From: Deltaproteobacteria bacterium UBA5329
GTDB lineage: Bacteria > Desulfobacterota > Syntrophorhabdia > Syntrophorhabdales > Syntrophorhabdaceae
Direction of reading: 5' to 3'
Length of the DNA: 7,067 bases
Assembly: GCA_002408185.1 (NCBI GenBank)
Contig: DHQV01000067.1
Span: 61,080 to 68,146, forward strand
This document shows positions 1-5,418 of this stretch, in pieces. Each line of letters starts with the position of its first letter. Positions within the stretch are counted from its first letter, which is position 1. The position numbers and the translations under genes were made by a program. A model generated the notes under the pieces. That model was not told the origin of the DNA and did not search any database. It worked only from the letters and a program-made list of their open reading frames with translations.

Positions 1-744
1 TATATATATCACTTGACGTTCATCGTCAAATTCACCGATCGTCTCGAAATTCCCCATTCCCTTGGCGATAACAGGACCGCCACCCGTCCACAACCTTTCG
101 ATCGGTCCTGTGATGTCTTCCCCGGAAAGGCCGACATGCGCTTTTTCTGTCGATAGTATGTAAGAATATACACTTCCGAGATCATGGCGGGCAATATCTT
201 CCAGAGAAACATCGTTTTGGACCGGGCTTCCCTTTACAGCGTAAAAAACCGTTTTCCCGCGCTCTTCCAGAAAACTGGCGAGCGGCTGATCGAAGACGAG
301 GTCCCCCATGTTGTCACCGAGCATGAGTATCTCATCTTCCCCGGAAATCAGGATGTTTTCTATCCTTTCCATATCGCCCTCGAACACAAATGAACCCGGA
401 TGGAATGACCCGCCCGTGAAAAAATCTGTCGAATTGCCCAACGCCGACAGCTGAATATGATCGGAAAGGGAAACAGGCCGTTTATCCCGCAAATTCCTCA
501 TAAATGAAAGGGCTTCCTTGTATTCCAAGTATTTTATCGTTGCATACGGGTCATAGACCCCCGTTTTGCGTCTTATATGATCAAGGAGCATGTTAGCTAT
601 GGCCGGCGGGGTCGCATCCGGGGTGTAGAGCCGGTCGAGAAGGGCGAGCGACGAGCTCATCACCCGCGCACCGCCTGCCGATAACGAAACAGTTTTCTCG
701 ATCAACCCTTCGAGGCATGCCCGGCATGGCTCTTTCACTTTCAT
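1..744 (-). CDS. DUF89 damage-control phosphatase (ARMT1-like), 3' end cut by window edge
   Basis: The frame is open from ATG at 744 to the window edge (248 codons, no stop). Seen: C7-x2-C10 near the N-terminus; ALGNSTDFF around 101-109; GDNMGDLVFD at 143-152; VKGSPVQND at 170-178; and IAKGMGNFET at 226-235. These match the order of conserved DUF89 motifs: the Asn/Asp metal site, the DN-x-G-[ED] loop, the KG-x-P-x-x-ND loop and the late KG-x-GN-[FY]-E phosphate-binding lysine. DUF89 proteins are metal-dependent phosphatases thought to remove damaged or over-phosphorylated metabolites; the N-terminal CxxC is typical of the short archaeal/bacterial type. The substrate cannot be read from sequence. 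From the usual family length of a little under 300 residues, some 40-50 C-terminal residues lie outside the window. The start has no Shine-Dalgarno; see the promoter at 780-752. It is divergent from the gene at 992. Confidence 0.85.
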   Translation of the reverse strand, partial: MKVKEPCRACLEGLIEKTVSLSAGGARVMSSSLALLDRLYTPDATPPAIANMLLDHIRRKTGVYDPYATIKYLEYKEALSFMRNLRDKRPVSLSDHIQLSALGNSTDFFTGGSFHPGSFVFEGDMERIENILISGEDEILMLGDNMGDLVFDQPLASFLEERGKTVFYAVKGSPVQNDVSLEDIARHDLGSVYSYILSTEKAHVGLSGEDITGPIERLWTGGGPVIAKGMGNFETIGEFDDERQVIYI

Positions 745-751
745 GAATAAT

Positions 752-780
752 AAAATATAGTCAAAACGGGCTTATTTCAA
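752..780 (-). promoter_or_regulatory. Candidate promoter for the DUF89 gene, possibly giving a leaderless mRNA
   Basis: On the minus strand TTGAAA (780-775) is followed after 17 bp by TATTTT (757-752). The overlapping TATATT (759-754) would give a 15-bp spacer. Transcription would begin at about 745-747, within a few bases of the ATG at 744. No purine-rich Shine-Dalgarno precedes that ATG; the upstream bases are AT-rich. This is a by-eye promoter call. Confidence 0.4.
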
Positions 781-828
781 CGACAAACGAAAGCACCGGG
801 CCCGATCCGTGCATGCCATAAAAATCTC

Positions 829-856
829 TTCAATTCTTTTTTACATTTGCTATAAT
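829..856 (+). promoter_or_regulatory. Extended -10 promoter for the gene at 992
   Basis: A perfect TGnTATAAT lies at 848-856. Upstream, at a 16-bp spacing from TATAAT, is only a weak -35 (TTCAAT, 829-834), which is tolerated by extended -10 promoters. The predicted start near 863 leaves a leader of about 129 nt before the ATG at 992. I see no convincing small reading frame or known riboswitch in that leader. The rest of the 745-991 spacer holds only the opposite promoter. Confidence 0.6.
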
Positions 857-991
857 GACAACAGTGGACATCGGGGAAGGACGCTGAACAGAATTAGGAT
901 CTGCCGCTCATATTCATACTCATCAGGGAAACAGGTTCTTGCTCGCTAAGGCGCATCGGACATCAAGACAGAACGGAAATGCAGGTGATAC

Positions 992-1942
992 ATGGCAGGA
1001 AGACGGCATCCCAATGCCTATGTCGATTATGATATCCTTGACCTGGCCACTCGAGGCAGCACCGTCGATAAAGTGCTCGACACGGAAAGACAGGCGATCG
1101 CATCATTATGGCAGCTCTTTGAAAAGGAAAAATTAAGCCTCGTTACATCCGTAGACGAGATGGAGCTCGATTTTGTGATCCATATGAACCGGGGCGGGCT
1201 TTGTGTCACGGACACATTTCAAATAACGGACAATATCGACACGTTCGAAAGATGGTCCGAGAGCGACCGCATCGATACGGCGCACTGGCGTGCCATCGTG
1301 GACCTTTACGATCGGCTTGATACTATAAGCGGTCATGATGCTATGGTCGGCGAACATTCCCATCCCCGGATTTACGAACATGTCACCTCCGTGATGAGGA
1401 ACGGGCCGAAAACACCGGTGGACCATTCGGGGCCATTCGGGGGATTTGACGAAGAGACCGCGATCCTGCGGGATTGTGCGGCAACCCTGCATACGGTCTA
1501 TGATATGAAGGTCTGGGCGGATATGAAACATATTCAATACGACCTTAACTGGTTGGTCCTGAAAGGTGTCCTGTCAAAGTATGATCATCCTGCTGTCCTG
1601 ACCGGCAGTGAAGGCGACCTCTGCAAATACCTTCTCGGTCTTGTCAACAGGCTCGTCAATATCGGGAAAAAGAGCTGCCCCCGGCTTCCACTCGAAGAAC
1701 GCCATATCGGTTTTATCCTCGATATCGTGCGAAAAAAATACTGCCAGGAAAATATCGAACGGCATATCTCGCATATTGTCCATGCCCTTCTCAATAATGT
1801 CGATTATCATCTTACTATAGACGGGGAGCTTGCCAATAAATTCGCAGAAAGGAAAGTGAAACTGGAGAACCTCCTCGGTGAAGGCCCGATCAGGATGGAA
1901 GTGATACTGCCGTCGGAATTGATAAAGAAATTAGGACCGTAA
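992..1942 (+). CDS. Unrecognised 316-aa protein, possibly a divergent PIN-like nuclease with a large insertion
   Basis: ATG at 992 is preceded by AGGTG (983-987), and the gene is served by the promoter at 829-856. I do not recognise the full-length family. Both ends resemble a PIN domain. The N-terminus has AYVDYDILDL (9-18) like a first strand with catalytic Asp, then a helix and SLVTSVDEMELDF (49-61) like the second strand with its acidic helix. The C-terminus has HISHIVHALLNNVDYHLTID (258-277), matching the late PIN pattern D-x-x-H...DyfLTxD, then RMEVILPSEL (301-310), like the PIN ending 'i-vv-Psell'. Between these lie about 195 residues, far more than the 50-60 usual in PIN proteins. The usual third acidic residue aligns with H258, though E256 is nearby; an alternative D177-x-x-H180 motif sits inside the insertion. 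It is soluble, with no signal peptide. No antitoxin-like partner precedes it. The nuclease assignment is an inference. Confidence 0.4.
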   Translation: MAGRRHPNAYVDYDILDLATRGSTVDKVLDTERQAIASLWQLFEKEKLSLVTSVDEMELDFVIHMNRGGLCVTDTFQITDNIDTFERWSESDRIDTAHWRAIVDLYDRLDTISGHDAMVGEHSHPRIYEHVTSVMRNGPKTPVDHSGPFGGFDEETAILRDCAATLHTVYDMKVWADMKHIQYDLNWLVLKGVLSKYDHPAVLTGSEGDLCKYLLGLVNRLVNIGKKSCPRLPLEERHIGFILDIVRKKYCQENIERHISHIVHALLNNVDYHLTIDGELANKFAERKVKLENLLGEGPIRMEVILPSELIKKLGP

Positions 1943-2061
1943 GACGCAAGACTTCTATCCGCTGTCCGTCATCCCGGCGCTCCGGTGTAAAACCCCTGCC
2001 GTCATCCAGGCCTTCGCCGGGGTGAGGAAGGAGAACGCCCTCACGCCTTACGGTCTTTTTT
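1935..2061 (+). terminator. Possible long-stem terminator of the 992-1942 gene
   Basis: GACCGTAAG at 1935-1943, overlapping the stop codon, is the exact inverse complement of CTTACGGTC at 2047-2055. Six T residues follow at 2056-2061. The 103-nt interior contains a further hairpin (2002-2025). The T-run abuts the long-range stem rather than a compact hairpin, so termination is plausible but not certain. The T-run also overlaps the stop codon of the convergent radical SAM gene. Confidence 0.35.
1966..2025. repeat. Two degenerate copies of a CCGTCATCC intergenic repeat with hairpin
   Basis: CCGTCATCC occurs at 1966-1974 and 1999-2007, and each copy continues as nGGC. The second copy forms a hairpin: TCATCCAGGC (2002-2011), loop CTTC, GCCGGGGTGA (2016-2025), with one A/G mismatch and one G-T pair. 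It resembles the short GTCATCCCGGC-type palindromic repeats scattered between genes in many genomes. Dispersal cannot be shown from one window. Confidence 0.45.
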
Positions 2062-3115
2062 ATTTCCAGTCATCCGTCTGAGGCTGGGGGAGCTGATATG
2101 ATTTCAGCATCTCGATATACTTGTGAAAACCGTCCGGATCGTCTCTTTCAAGCTTTTCTATCTCCGGAAGTATCTTTTTCATAACCTCTTCATTCTGGAC
2201 CGCTTCGATGGGGTATTGCATATACGACGAGCGCCTCAGCAGGGCATATATCTTTTGCTGATCAGGCGTAAGAGAAAGGAATTTGTCGAGTTCGGAAAGC
2301 ATGTAAGGTTTTTTCTCGTCGAGATACCCGTCCACCTGCATCAGGAGGTTGAGGCTGAAATCACCACACGAAAAATATGTGTGCATCTCATCGAGGTTTG
2401 CCACGAGAAGCCGTATCTCCTCGACTATTTCAATATCGTTCATGGTTACAAACGTTCCTGACTCCACCAGTTTTCGCATCGGAGATTTGGGGTGCATTGC
2501 AAAGGTCCTTACCCGTATGAAATCCGGCTTGATCTGGTTTAAGAGCCTTGCGGTCTCGATGGCATTTTCCGAGCTCATCGTCTTGCCGCCAACCCCGGGC
2601 ATGATATATTCCGATAACGACATCCCGGCCTCCACGACCTTTTTGCCGCCCTCGACGATATCTTCAGGGGTAATACCTTTCCGGATCATCTTGAGGACAT
2701 TTGCCGAACCGCTTTCCATGCCTACATGTATCCGGGTCAGGCCTGCGCTGTAAAGTTCCTTAAGTTCTTCAACACTCTTTCGCTTGAGTGTGGTCGCGCG
2801 CGCATACGTCGTTATCCGATCAAGGCCCGGAAATTTCCCTTTCGTGTAATTGATTATTTCCAGTATGTCGGATGTCTTCAGGACAAGGCTGTCCGCGTCC
2901 TGAAGAAAAGCTGACCGGATCATGCCCTTGTAGGAGGCATACTCCTTTTCCATGTTGTCGATGTCTTTTTTGACCTCTTCTACTGTGCGCCGGGAAAACT
3001 TTACACCCTTGTATGCCGGGCAGAAAATGCACTGGTTCCAAGGGCAGTTCCTTGTTACGCGTATCAACAGGCTTTGAGCTTCACTGGGTGGCCTGATAAC
3101 TCCTTGTTCGTACAT
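2060..3115 (-). CDS. Radical SAM enzyme (CX4CX2C type), second gene of a SagB-radical SAM operon
   Basis: The 351-aa product has the iron-sulfur cluster motif C24-PWNQ-C29-IF-C32. Its CX4CX2C spacing differs from textbook CX3CX2C but is the spacing I associate with the CSHNxCxFC-type radical SAM family. LQDADSLVL (71-79) matches the strand after the cluster, VGMESGS (131-137) the G-x-ESG SAM-ribose motif, and MPGVGGK (162-168) a later barrel loop. A helical C-terminal region follows, with no second cysteine cluster, no SPASM domain and no B12 domain. The enzyme should reductively cleave SAM to a 5'-deoxyadenosyl radical in the cytoplasm; the substrate is unknown. The start is secure: AAGGAG lies 5 nt before the ATG at 3115. 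The SagB gene ends 19 bp upstream, so the two are very likely co-transcribed. The first codons contain a copy of the ribosome-binding region (see the repeat at 3094-3127). Confidence 0.9.
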   Translation of the reverse strand: MYEQGVIRPPSEAQSLLIRVTRNCPWNQCIFCPAYKGVKFSRRTVEEVKKDIDNMEKEYASYKGMIRSAFLQDADSLVLKTSDILEIINYTKGKFPGLDRITTYARATTLKRKSVEELKELYSAGLTRIHVGMESGSANVLKMIRKGITPEDIVEGGKKVVEAGMSLSEYIMPGVGGKTMSSENAIETARLLNQIKPDFIRVRTFAMHPKSPMRKLVESGTFVTMNDIEIVEEIRLLVANLDEMHTYFSCGDFSLNLLMQVDGYLDEKKPYMLSELDKFLSLTPDQQKIYALLRRSSYMQYPIEAVQNEEVMKKILPEIEKLERDDPDGFHKYIEMLKSYQLPQPQTDDWK

Positions 3116-3127
3116 GATAACTCCTTG
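3094..3127 (-). repeat. 13-bp direct repeat duplicating the radical SAM ribosome-binding site
   Basis: TGATAACTCCTTG (plus strand) occurs at 3094-3106 and 3115-3127 with a 21-bp period. On the minus strand the upstream copy is the functional Shine-Dalgarno plus ATG. The downstream copy lies in codons 4-8, in the same frame, and the position of its ATG reads AGG. This looks like a tandem duplication of the initiation region that added seven codons. Confidence 0.7.
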
Positions 3128-3134
3128 CGTTTAT

Positions 3135-3884
3135 TCAGATGGGATGGTCGGGCGGTCGAAGACCGACGGTAGCCATGTATATTACTGTTTCGTCCTCGCC
3201 GTCAAACCCCATAATTTCATTGATATGGTCGTCGTAAAATGCCCCGATCGCGCATATGCCCAATCCAAGCGCTTCCCCTGCAAGATAAAGGTTTTGCGCA
3301 ATGTGCCCCGCATCCATGTATACATAGCGATAAGCACGCTGGTTGTATTTCCATTTTCCCCGGGCAATGATCGAGGACCAGATGAAGGTGACCTGGGCAT
3401 GAAGGACCATGGATTGCTGAAGTGCCGCTTCCGCAAGCCTGGCGGAAAAACTTCCCCTCCTGATGAGTTCCAGGTCATATTTACCAGGCCGGAAATGGTA
3501 TATTCCTTCCTCCAATCCATCGACTGCCCGGACAGAAAGATAGGTTTCAACGGGATAAAGCGCTCCCGCAGATGGCGCGGTCCTGAAAAATGTGCCCCCG
3601 TATTGGGCTGTAAGGCCCTGGGTTGCCCACAAAAGAAGGGACAGGTCGTCGAGCTTTAGCGGTCTATCCGTGCTATATTCCCTGCGGGACCTTCGCTTCA
3701 CGAGAAGCTTCCATATATTGGTTTCACCCCCTGCCTTTGGTTCCGTAAGGGGTATCCGCAGAATGGGATTAGAATATTCCTTAAAAGTCGAGGGCATAGA
3801 CCCGAAATCAAGCGTGTGTCCGGCAAGCGATCCAGGCGTATATTTTGTCTCGTTCTGGAATCGCTTTCCTATGCCCTCAGACAT
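3135..3884 (-). CDS. SagB-type FMN-dependent oxidoreductase (nitroreductase superfamily)
   Basis: The 249-aa product belongs to the SagB/ThcOx branch of the nitroreductase superfamily. IGKRFQNETKY (5-15) is the typical SagB lead-in. KRRSRREYS (63-71) is the FMN-phosphate arginine cluster, PSAGALYPVE (104-113) the conserved flavin loop, and YMDAGHIAQNLYLAGEALGL (179-198) the later conserved helix. It is probably a cytoplasmic homodimer. Family members oxidise azolines to azoles in RiPP maturation, but many lone members have unknown substrates. No YcaO, LanB or precursor peptide gene is visible here. The partner is the radical SAM gene 19 bp downstream. I chose the ATG at 3884 over the upstream in-frame ATG at 3926. 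The former has AGGGA seven bases upstream and lies about 24 nt after the predicted transcription start; the latter would fall inside the promoter. Confidence 0.9.
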   Translation of the reverse strand: MSEGIGKRFQNETKYTPGSLAGHTLDFGSMPSTFKEYSNPILRIPLTEPKAGGETNIWKLLVKRRSRREYSTDRPLKLDDLSLLLWATQGLTAQYGGTFFRTAPSAGALYPVETYLSVRAVDGLEEGIYHFRPGKYDLELIRRGSFSARLAEAALQQSMVLHAQVTFIWSSIIARGKWKYNQRAYRYVYMDAGHIAQNLYLAGEALGLGICAIGAFYDDHINEIMGFDGEDETVIYMATVGLRPPDHPI

Positions 3885-3914
3885 CTTTTTCCCTGCCACC
3901 GCACACCATGACTT

Positions 3915-3943
3915 AATATGCTGCATACTTTGTAATAAGTCAA
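3915..3943 (-). promoter_or_regulatory. Promoter of the SagB-radical SAM operon
   Basis: Minus-strand TTGACT (3943-3938) is followed by a 17-bp spacer and CATATT (3920-3915). Transcription is predicted to start near 3908, about 24 nt before the ATG at 3884. The position argues against translation from the upstream ATG at 3926. Confidence 0.55.
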
Positions 3944-4001
3944 TCGGGAGAAACCGTTTTACGGGCTTTGGACATTGCGTTTCGTACCGGAAATGGATAC
4001 A

Positions 4002-4361
4002 ATGATTATCTCGATGAGACTGCTCCTTAAATGGCTCGTCATGACCGTAGCGGTACTGATCGCCGCCTATTTTATCCCCGGCGTAAGAGTTGCCAGTTTC
4101 TTCTCGGCGCTTATGGTCGCGTTGTTTCTCGGGATAGTCAACCTTTTTCTCAAACCGGTCCTGATCCTCATAACACTCCCCATAAATATCCTGACCCTCG
4201 GGCTGTTCACTTTTGTCATAAACGCGGTCCTTATTCTCCTCGCATCGTATTTTGTCAGGGGTTTTCAGGTGGCGGGTTTTTGGTGGGCGCTTTTATACGG
4301 GATCGTGTTGTCGATTGTGCACTATTTTCTCAACGTTATCGTGGGGCCACGAGAAAATTAA
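4002..4361 (+). CDS. Small inner-membrane protein, YvlD / phage-holin-4 (PF04020-like) family
   Basis: The 119-aa hydrophobic protein has about four transmembrane segments, roughly at residues 6-25, 31-50, 52-82 and 91-113. Its hallmark is GIVNLFLKPVLILITLPINI (44-63), running on into LTLGLFTFVINAVL, then FVRGFQVAGFWWAL (84-97). That pattern is characteristic of the YvlD family, which Pfam names a phage holin family although most members are chromosomal and not tied to prophages. The function is poorly known; a role in envelope homeostasis is suggested for some relatives. The start is uncertain: ATG at 4002 gives a typical N-terminus with a weak GGA upstream, while ATG at 4014 or the TTG at 3975 are alternatives. 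It is convergent with the PLD gene, and the two stop codons overlap in TTAA at 4358-4361. Confidence 0.8.
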   Translation: MIISMRLLLKWLVMTVAVLIAAYFIPGVRVASFFSALMVALFLGIVNLFLKPVLILITLPINILTLGLFTFVINAVLILLASYFVRGFQVAGFWWALLYGIVLSIVHYFLNVIVGPREN

Positions 4362-4888
4362 TATCTAACGGAGTGCTTTCTGTGTACCAGGAAATTATCC
4401 GTGTAAAGACCGGCGAGGTCCGTGGACGGAATTATAAGAAGGTTCTCTGCATTTCTCGCCTCCGCCGCATAGGTGAAATTGAATGATCCGGTGACCACCG
4501 TCTGCCGGTCAATGATAATTATCTTGTTATGCGAGCAGGCATGCCTGTCGTCGAGCCATACGGCGATCCCCCGGGCTTTAAGCCTTTTCGACGTCACATA
4601 TTTTCGCTCTTTTTGTTCATTTCTGTCGAATATCACCTCGACATGCACACCGCGGCGGTGGGCGCTGATAAGTGCGGATTCAACAGGTTTCGAGGTCATG
4701 ACATAGCTTTGGACCAGGATCTCGCGGACCGCCAGGTCTATCTGCCTCGTTATGGCCTTCAACGCGCCGCCATCAGGACTGAAGTAAACCTTGACGACCG
4801 TGTTGTCAAGGTGAATGTCGGTTGCTGCGGTCCCAAACGGCATCAGCGCCAGGCACACGAGAACAAAACAAAAGACCAATCTCTTCAT
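4358..4888 (-). CDS. Secreted phospholipase D-family nuclease (Nuc/EndA-like), single HKD motif
   Basis: The 176-aa product begins with a clear signal peptide: MKR, a hydrophobic stretch (4-17), and a likely signal peptidase I cleavage near GTAA-TD (19-24). There is no lipobox. The catalytic motif is H120-x-K122-x4-D127-x6-GSFN (134-137), followed by E148-N149, the canonical HKD signature. One HKD copy and this length fit the small periplasmic or secreted Nuc-type endonucleases that act as dimers, rather than two-HKD phospholipases. Nuclease action on DNA or RNA is therefore more likely than lipid hydrolysis, but substrate is not provable here. Start: ATG at 4888 has AAGGA 6-7 nt upstream; an in-frame GTG at 4903 would only add five residues before the signal peptide. 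It lies after the terminator of the hcp cluster, so it probably has its own promoter, which I could not identify. Confidence 0.88.
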   Translation of the reverse strand: MKRLVFCFVLVCLALMPFGTAATDIHLDNTVVKVYFSPDGGALKAITRQIDLAVREILVQSYVMTSKPVESALISAHRRGVHVEVIFDRNEQKERKYVTSKRLKARGIAVWLDDRHACSHNKIIIIDRQTVVTGSFNFTYAAEARNAENLLIIPSTDLAGLYTDNFLVHRKHSVRY

Positions 4889-4921
4889 CGGGTTTCCTTG
4901 CACAATTCATAAATTTTGTCG

Positions 4922-4952
4922 AAAAAAGCCAGCGGGACCAGCCGTCCCCGGC
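4922..4952 (-). terminator. Intrinsic terminator after the cupin gene (end of hcp cluster)
   Basis: Read on the minus strand, the hairpin has inner stem GGGAC/GTCCC (4948-4944 with 4938-4934, loop 4943-4939) and outer stem GCC/GGC (4952-4950 with 4930-4928), separated by a small internal loop. Six U residues follow directly (4927-4922). It begins 15 nt after the cupin stop codon and separates the cluster from the PLD nuclease gene. Confidence 0.75.
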
Positions 4953-4967
4953 GGCCGCAGGATATTT

Positions 4968-5318
4968 TTATTCGTAATCTTTCGGTACGAGGCAGATCAT
5001 CACGAGCGGCGTGTCTTTTGCCGTGTTCTTGTATTGATGGACCTCATCGGGCATGACCAGTGCAAAATCACCTTTCCTGACAGGACTTTCAGTCCCGCCT
5101 GCGTCAACGAGCGCCCCCTGCCCGTCGATAATATAGTTCATGTGCTCGAACGGGTGGCTGTGGTACGGAGTATGTCCTCCCGGCTCGATAGTGAAGACCC
5201 GCAGGGAATAATGCGGCACCCCGTCGGCTTTGGCGAGCGGGATCTGCTTCCATGCCCCTGAAGCCCCTTCCATCTTCACCAAGACCTTGTCAACCTGTGT
5301 CAGATCGGTAATTTTCAT
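4968..5318 (-). CDS. Small single-domain cupin protein
   Basis: The 116-aa product is one conserved beta-barrel. Motif 1 is PGGHTPYHSHPFEHMNYIID (46-65) followed by G66, with metal-ligand candidates H53, H55 and E58/H59. Motif 2 is KGDFALVMPDEVHQYKN (82-98), with H94 as the last ligand. It is probably a cytoplasmic mononuclear metal protein; whether it is an enzyme, a ligand sensor or a storage protein cannot be told. In many relatives motif 1 reads HxHPWEHE; here the final Glu aligns with Met60. The ATG at 5318 is chosen because GGGAGG lies 5 nt upstream; the adjacent TTG at 5321 is less likely. It sits 100 bp after the ferredoxin gene, with a candidate promoter in the gap, and 15 bp before a terminator. 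Small cupins are common companions of redox-stress genes, hence a plausible link with hcp. Confidence 0.88.
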   Translation of the reverse strand: MKITDLTQVDKVLVKMEGASGAWKQIPLAKADGVPHYSLRVFTIEPGGHTPYHSHPFEHMNYIIDGQGALVDAGGTESPVRKGDFALVMPDEVHQYKNTAKDTPLVMICLVPKDYE

Positions 5319-5349
5319 CAATGCCTCCCGGATCTAGGATATACAGGTA

Positions 5350-5378
5350 AGTATGGTCTAAACGGGTAGAGGAATCAA
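5350..5378 (-). promoter_or_regulatory. Candidate internal promoter for the cupin gene
   Basis: Minus-strand TTGATT (5378-5373) is followed after 17 bp by CATACT (5355-5350). Transcription would start near 5343, some 25 nt before the cupin ATG and just upstream of its GGGAGG. It matches the consensus 4 of 6 at -10, so it is suggestive only. No convincing terminator follows the ferredoxin gene, so read-through from hcp remains possible. Confidence 0.35.
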
Positions 5379-5418
5379 GAAAGTAAAGCGCCGGCGAACG
5401 GCAAAAGGTTTCTAGTGG

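Noticed and set aside
1..10. TA dinucleotide run at the window edge
   Set aside because: Only about nine bases and part of the open DUF89 reading frame.
863..991. Small antitoxin gene upstream of the PIN-like gene
   Set aside because: No ATG-initiated frame of useful length ends near 992; the only ATG (979) stops after 17 codons.
1423..1442. Tandem 10-bp repeat CCATTCGGGG x2 inside the coding region, as a phase-variation site
   Set aside because: Only two copies, and the region reads smoothly through in frame; loss of one would shift the frame, but two units give little slippage potential.
1133..1537. 134-codon minus-strand frame inside the 992-1942 gene
   Set aside because: The plus-strand frame is longer, has a promoter and ribosome-binding site, and its ends resemble a known fold; the minus frame has none of these.
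2349..2753. 134-codon open frame on the plus strand opposite the radical SAM gene
   Set aside because: Antisense shadow of a well-supported gene; the translation shows no domain, membrane or motif pattern.
3114..3659. 181-codon open frame on the plus strand opposite the SagB gene
   Set aside because: Antisense shadow; the minus strand here encodes clear nitroreductase motifs.
4002..4361. Prophage remnant suggested by a 'phage holin' family match
   Set aside because: The family is mostly chromosomal and there is no endolysin, integrase, capsid or tail gene nearby.
4815..5261. 148-codon plus-strand frame running across the terminator and cupin gene
   Set aside because: It crosses a terminator and is antisense to two genes, with no recognisable protein features.
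5385..5418. Terminator after the ferredoxin gene
   Set aside because: The only stem is about 4 bp (GCCG/CGGC) with a broken T-rich tail, too weak to call.
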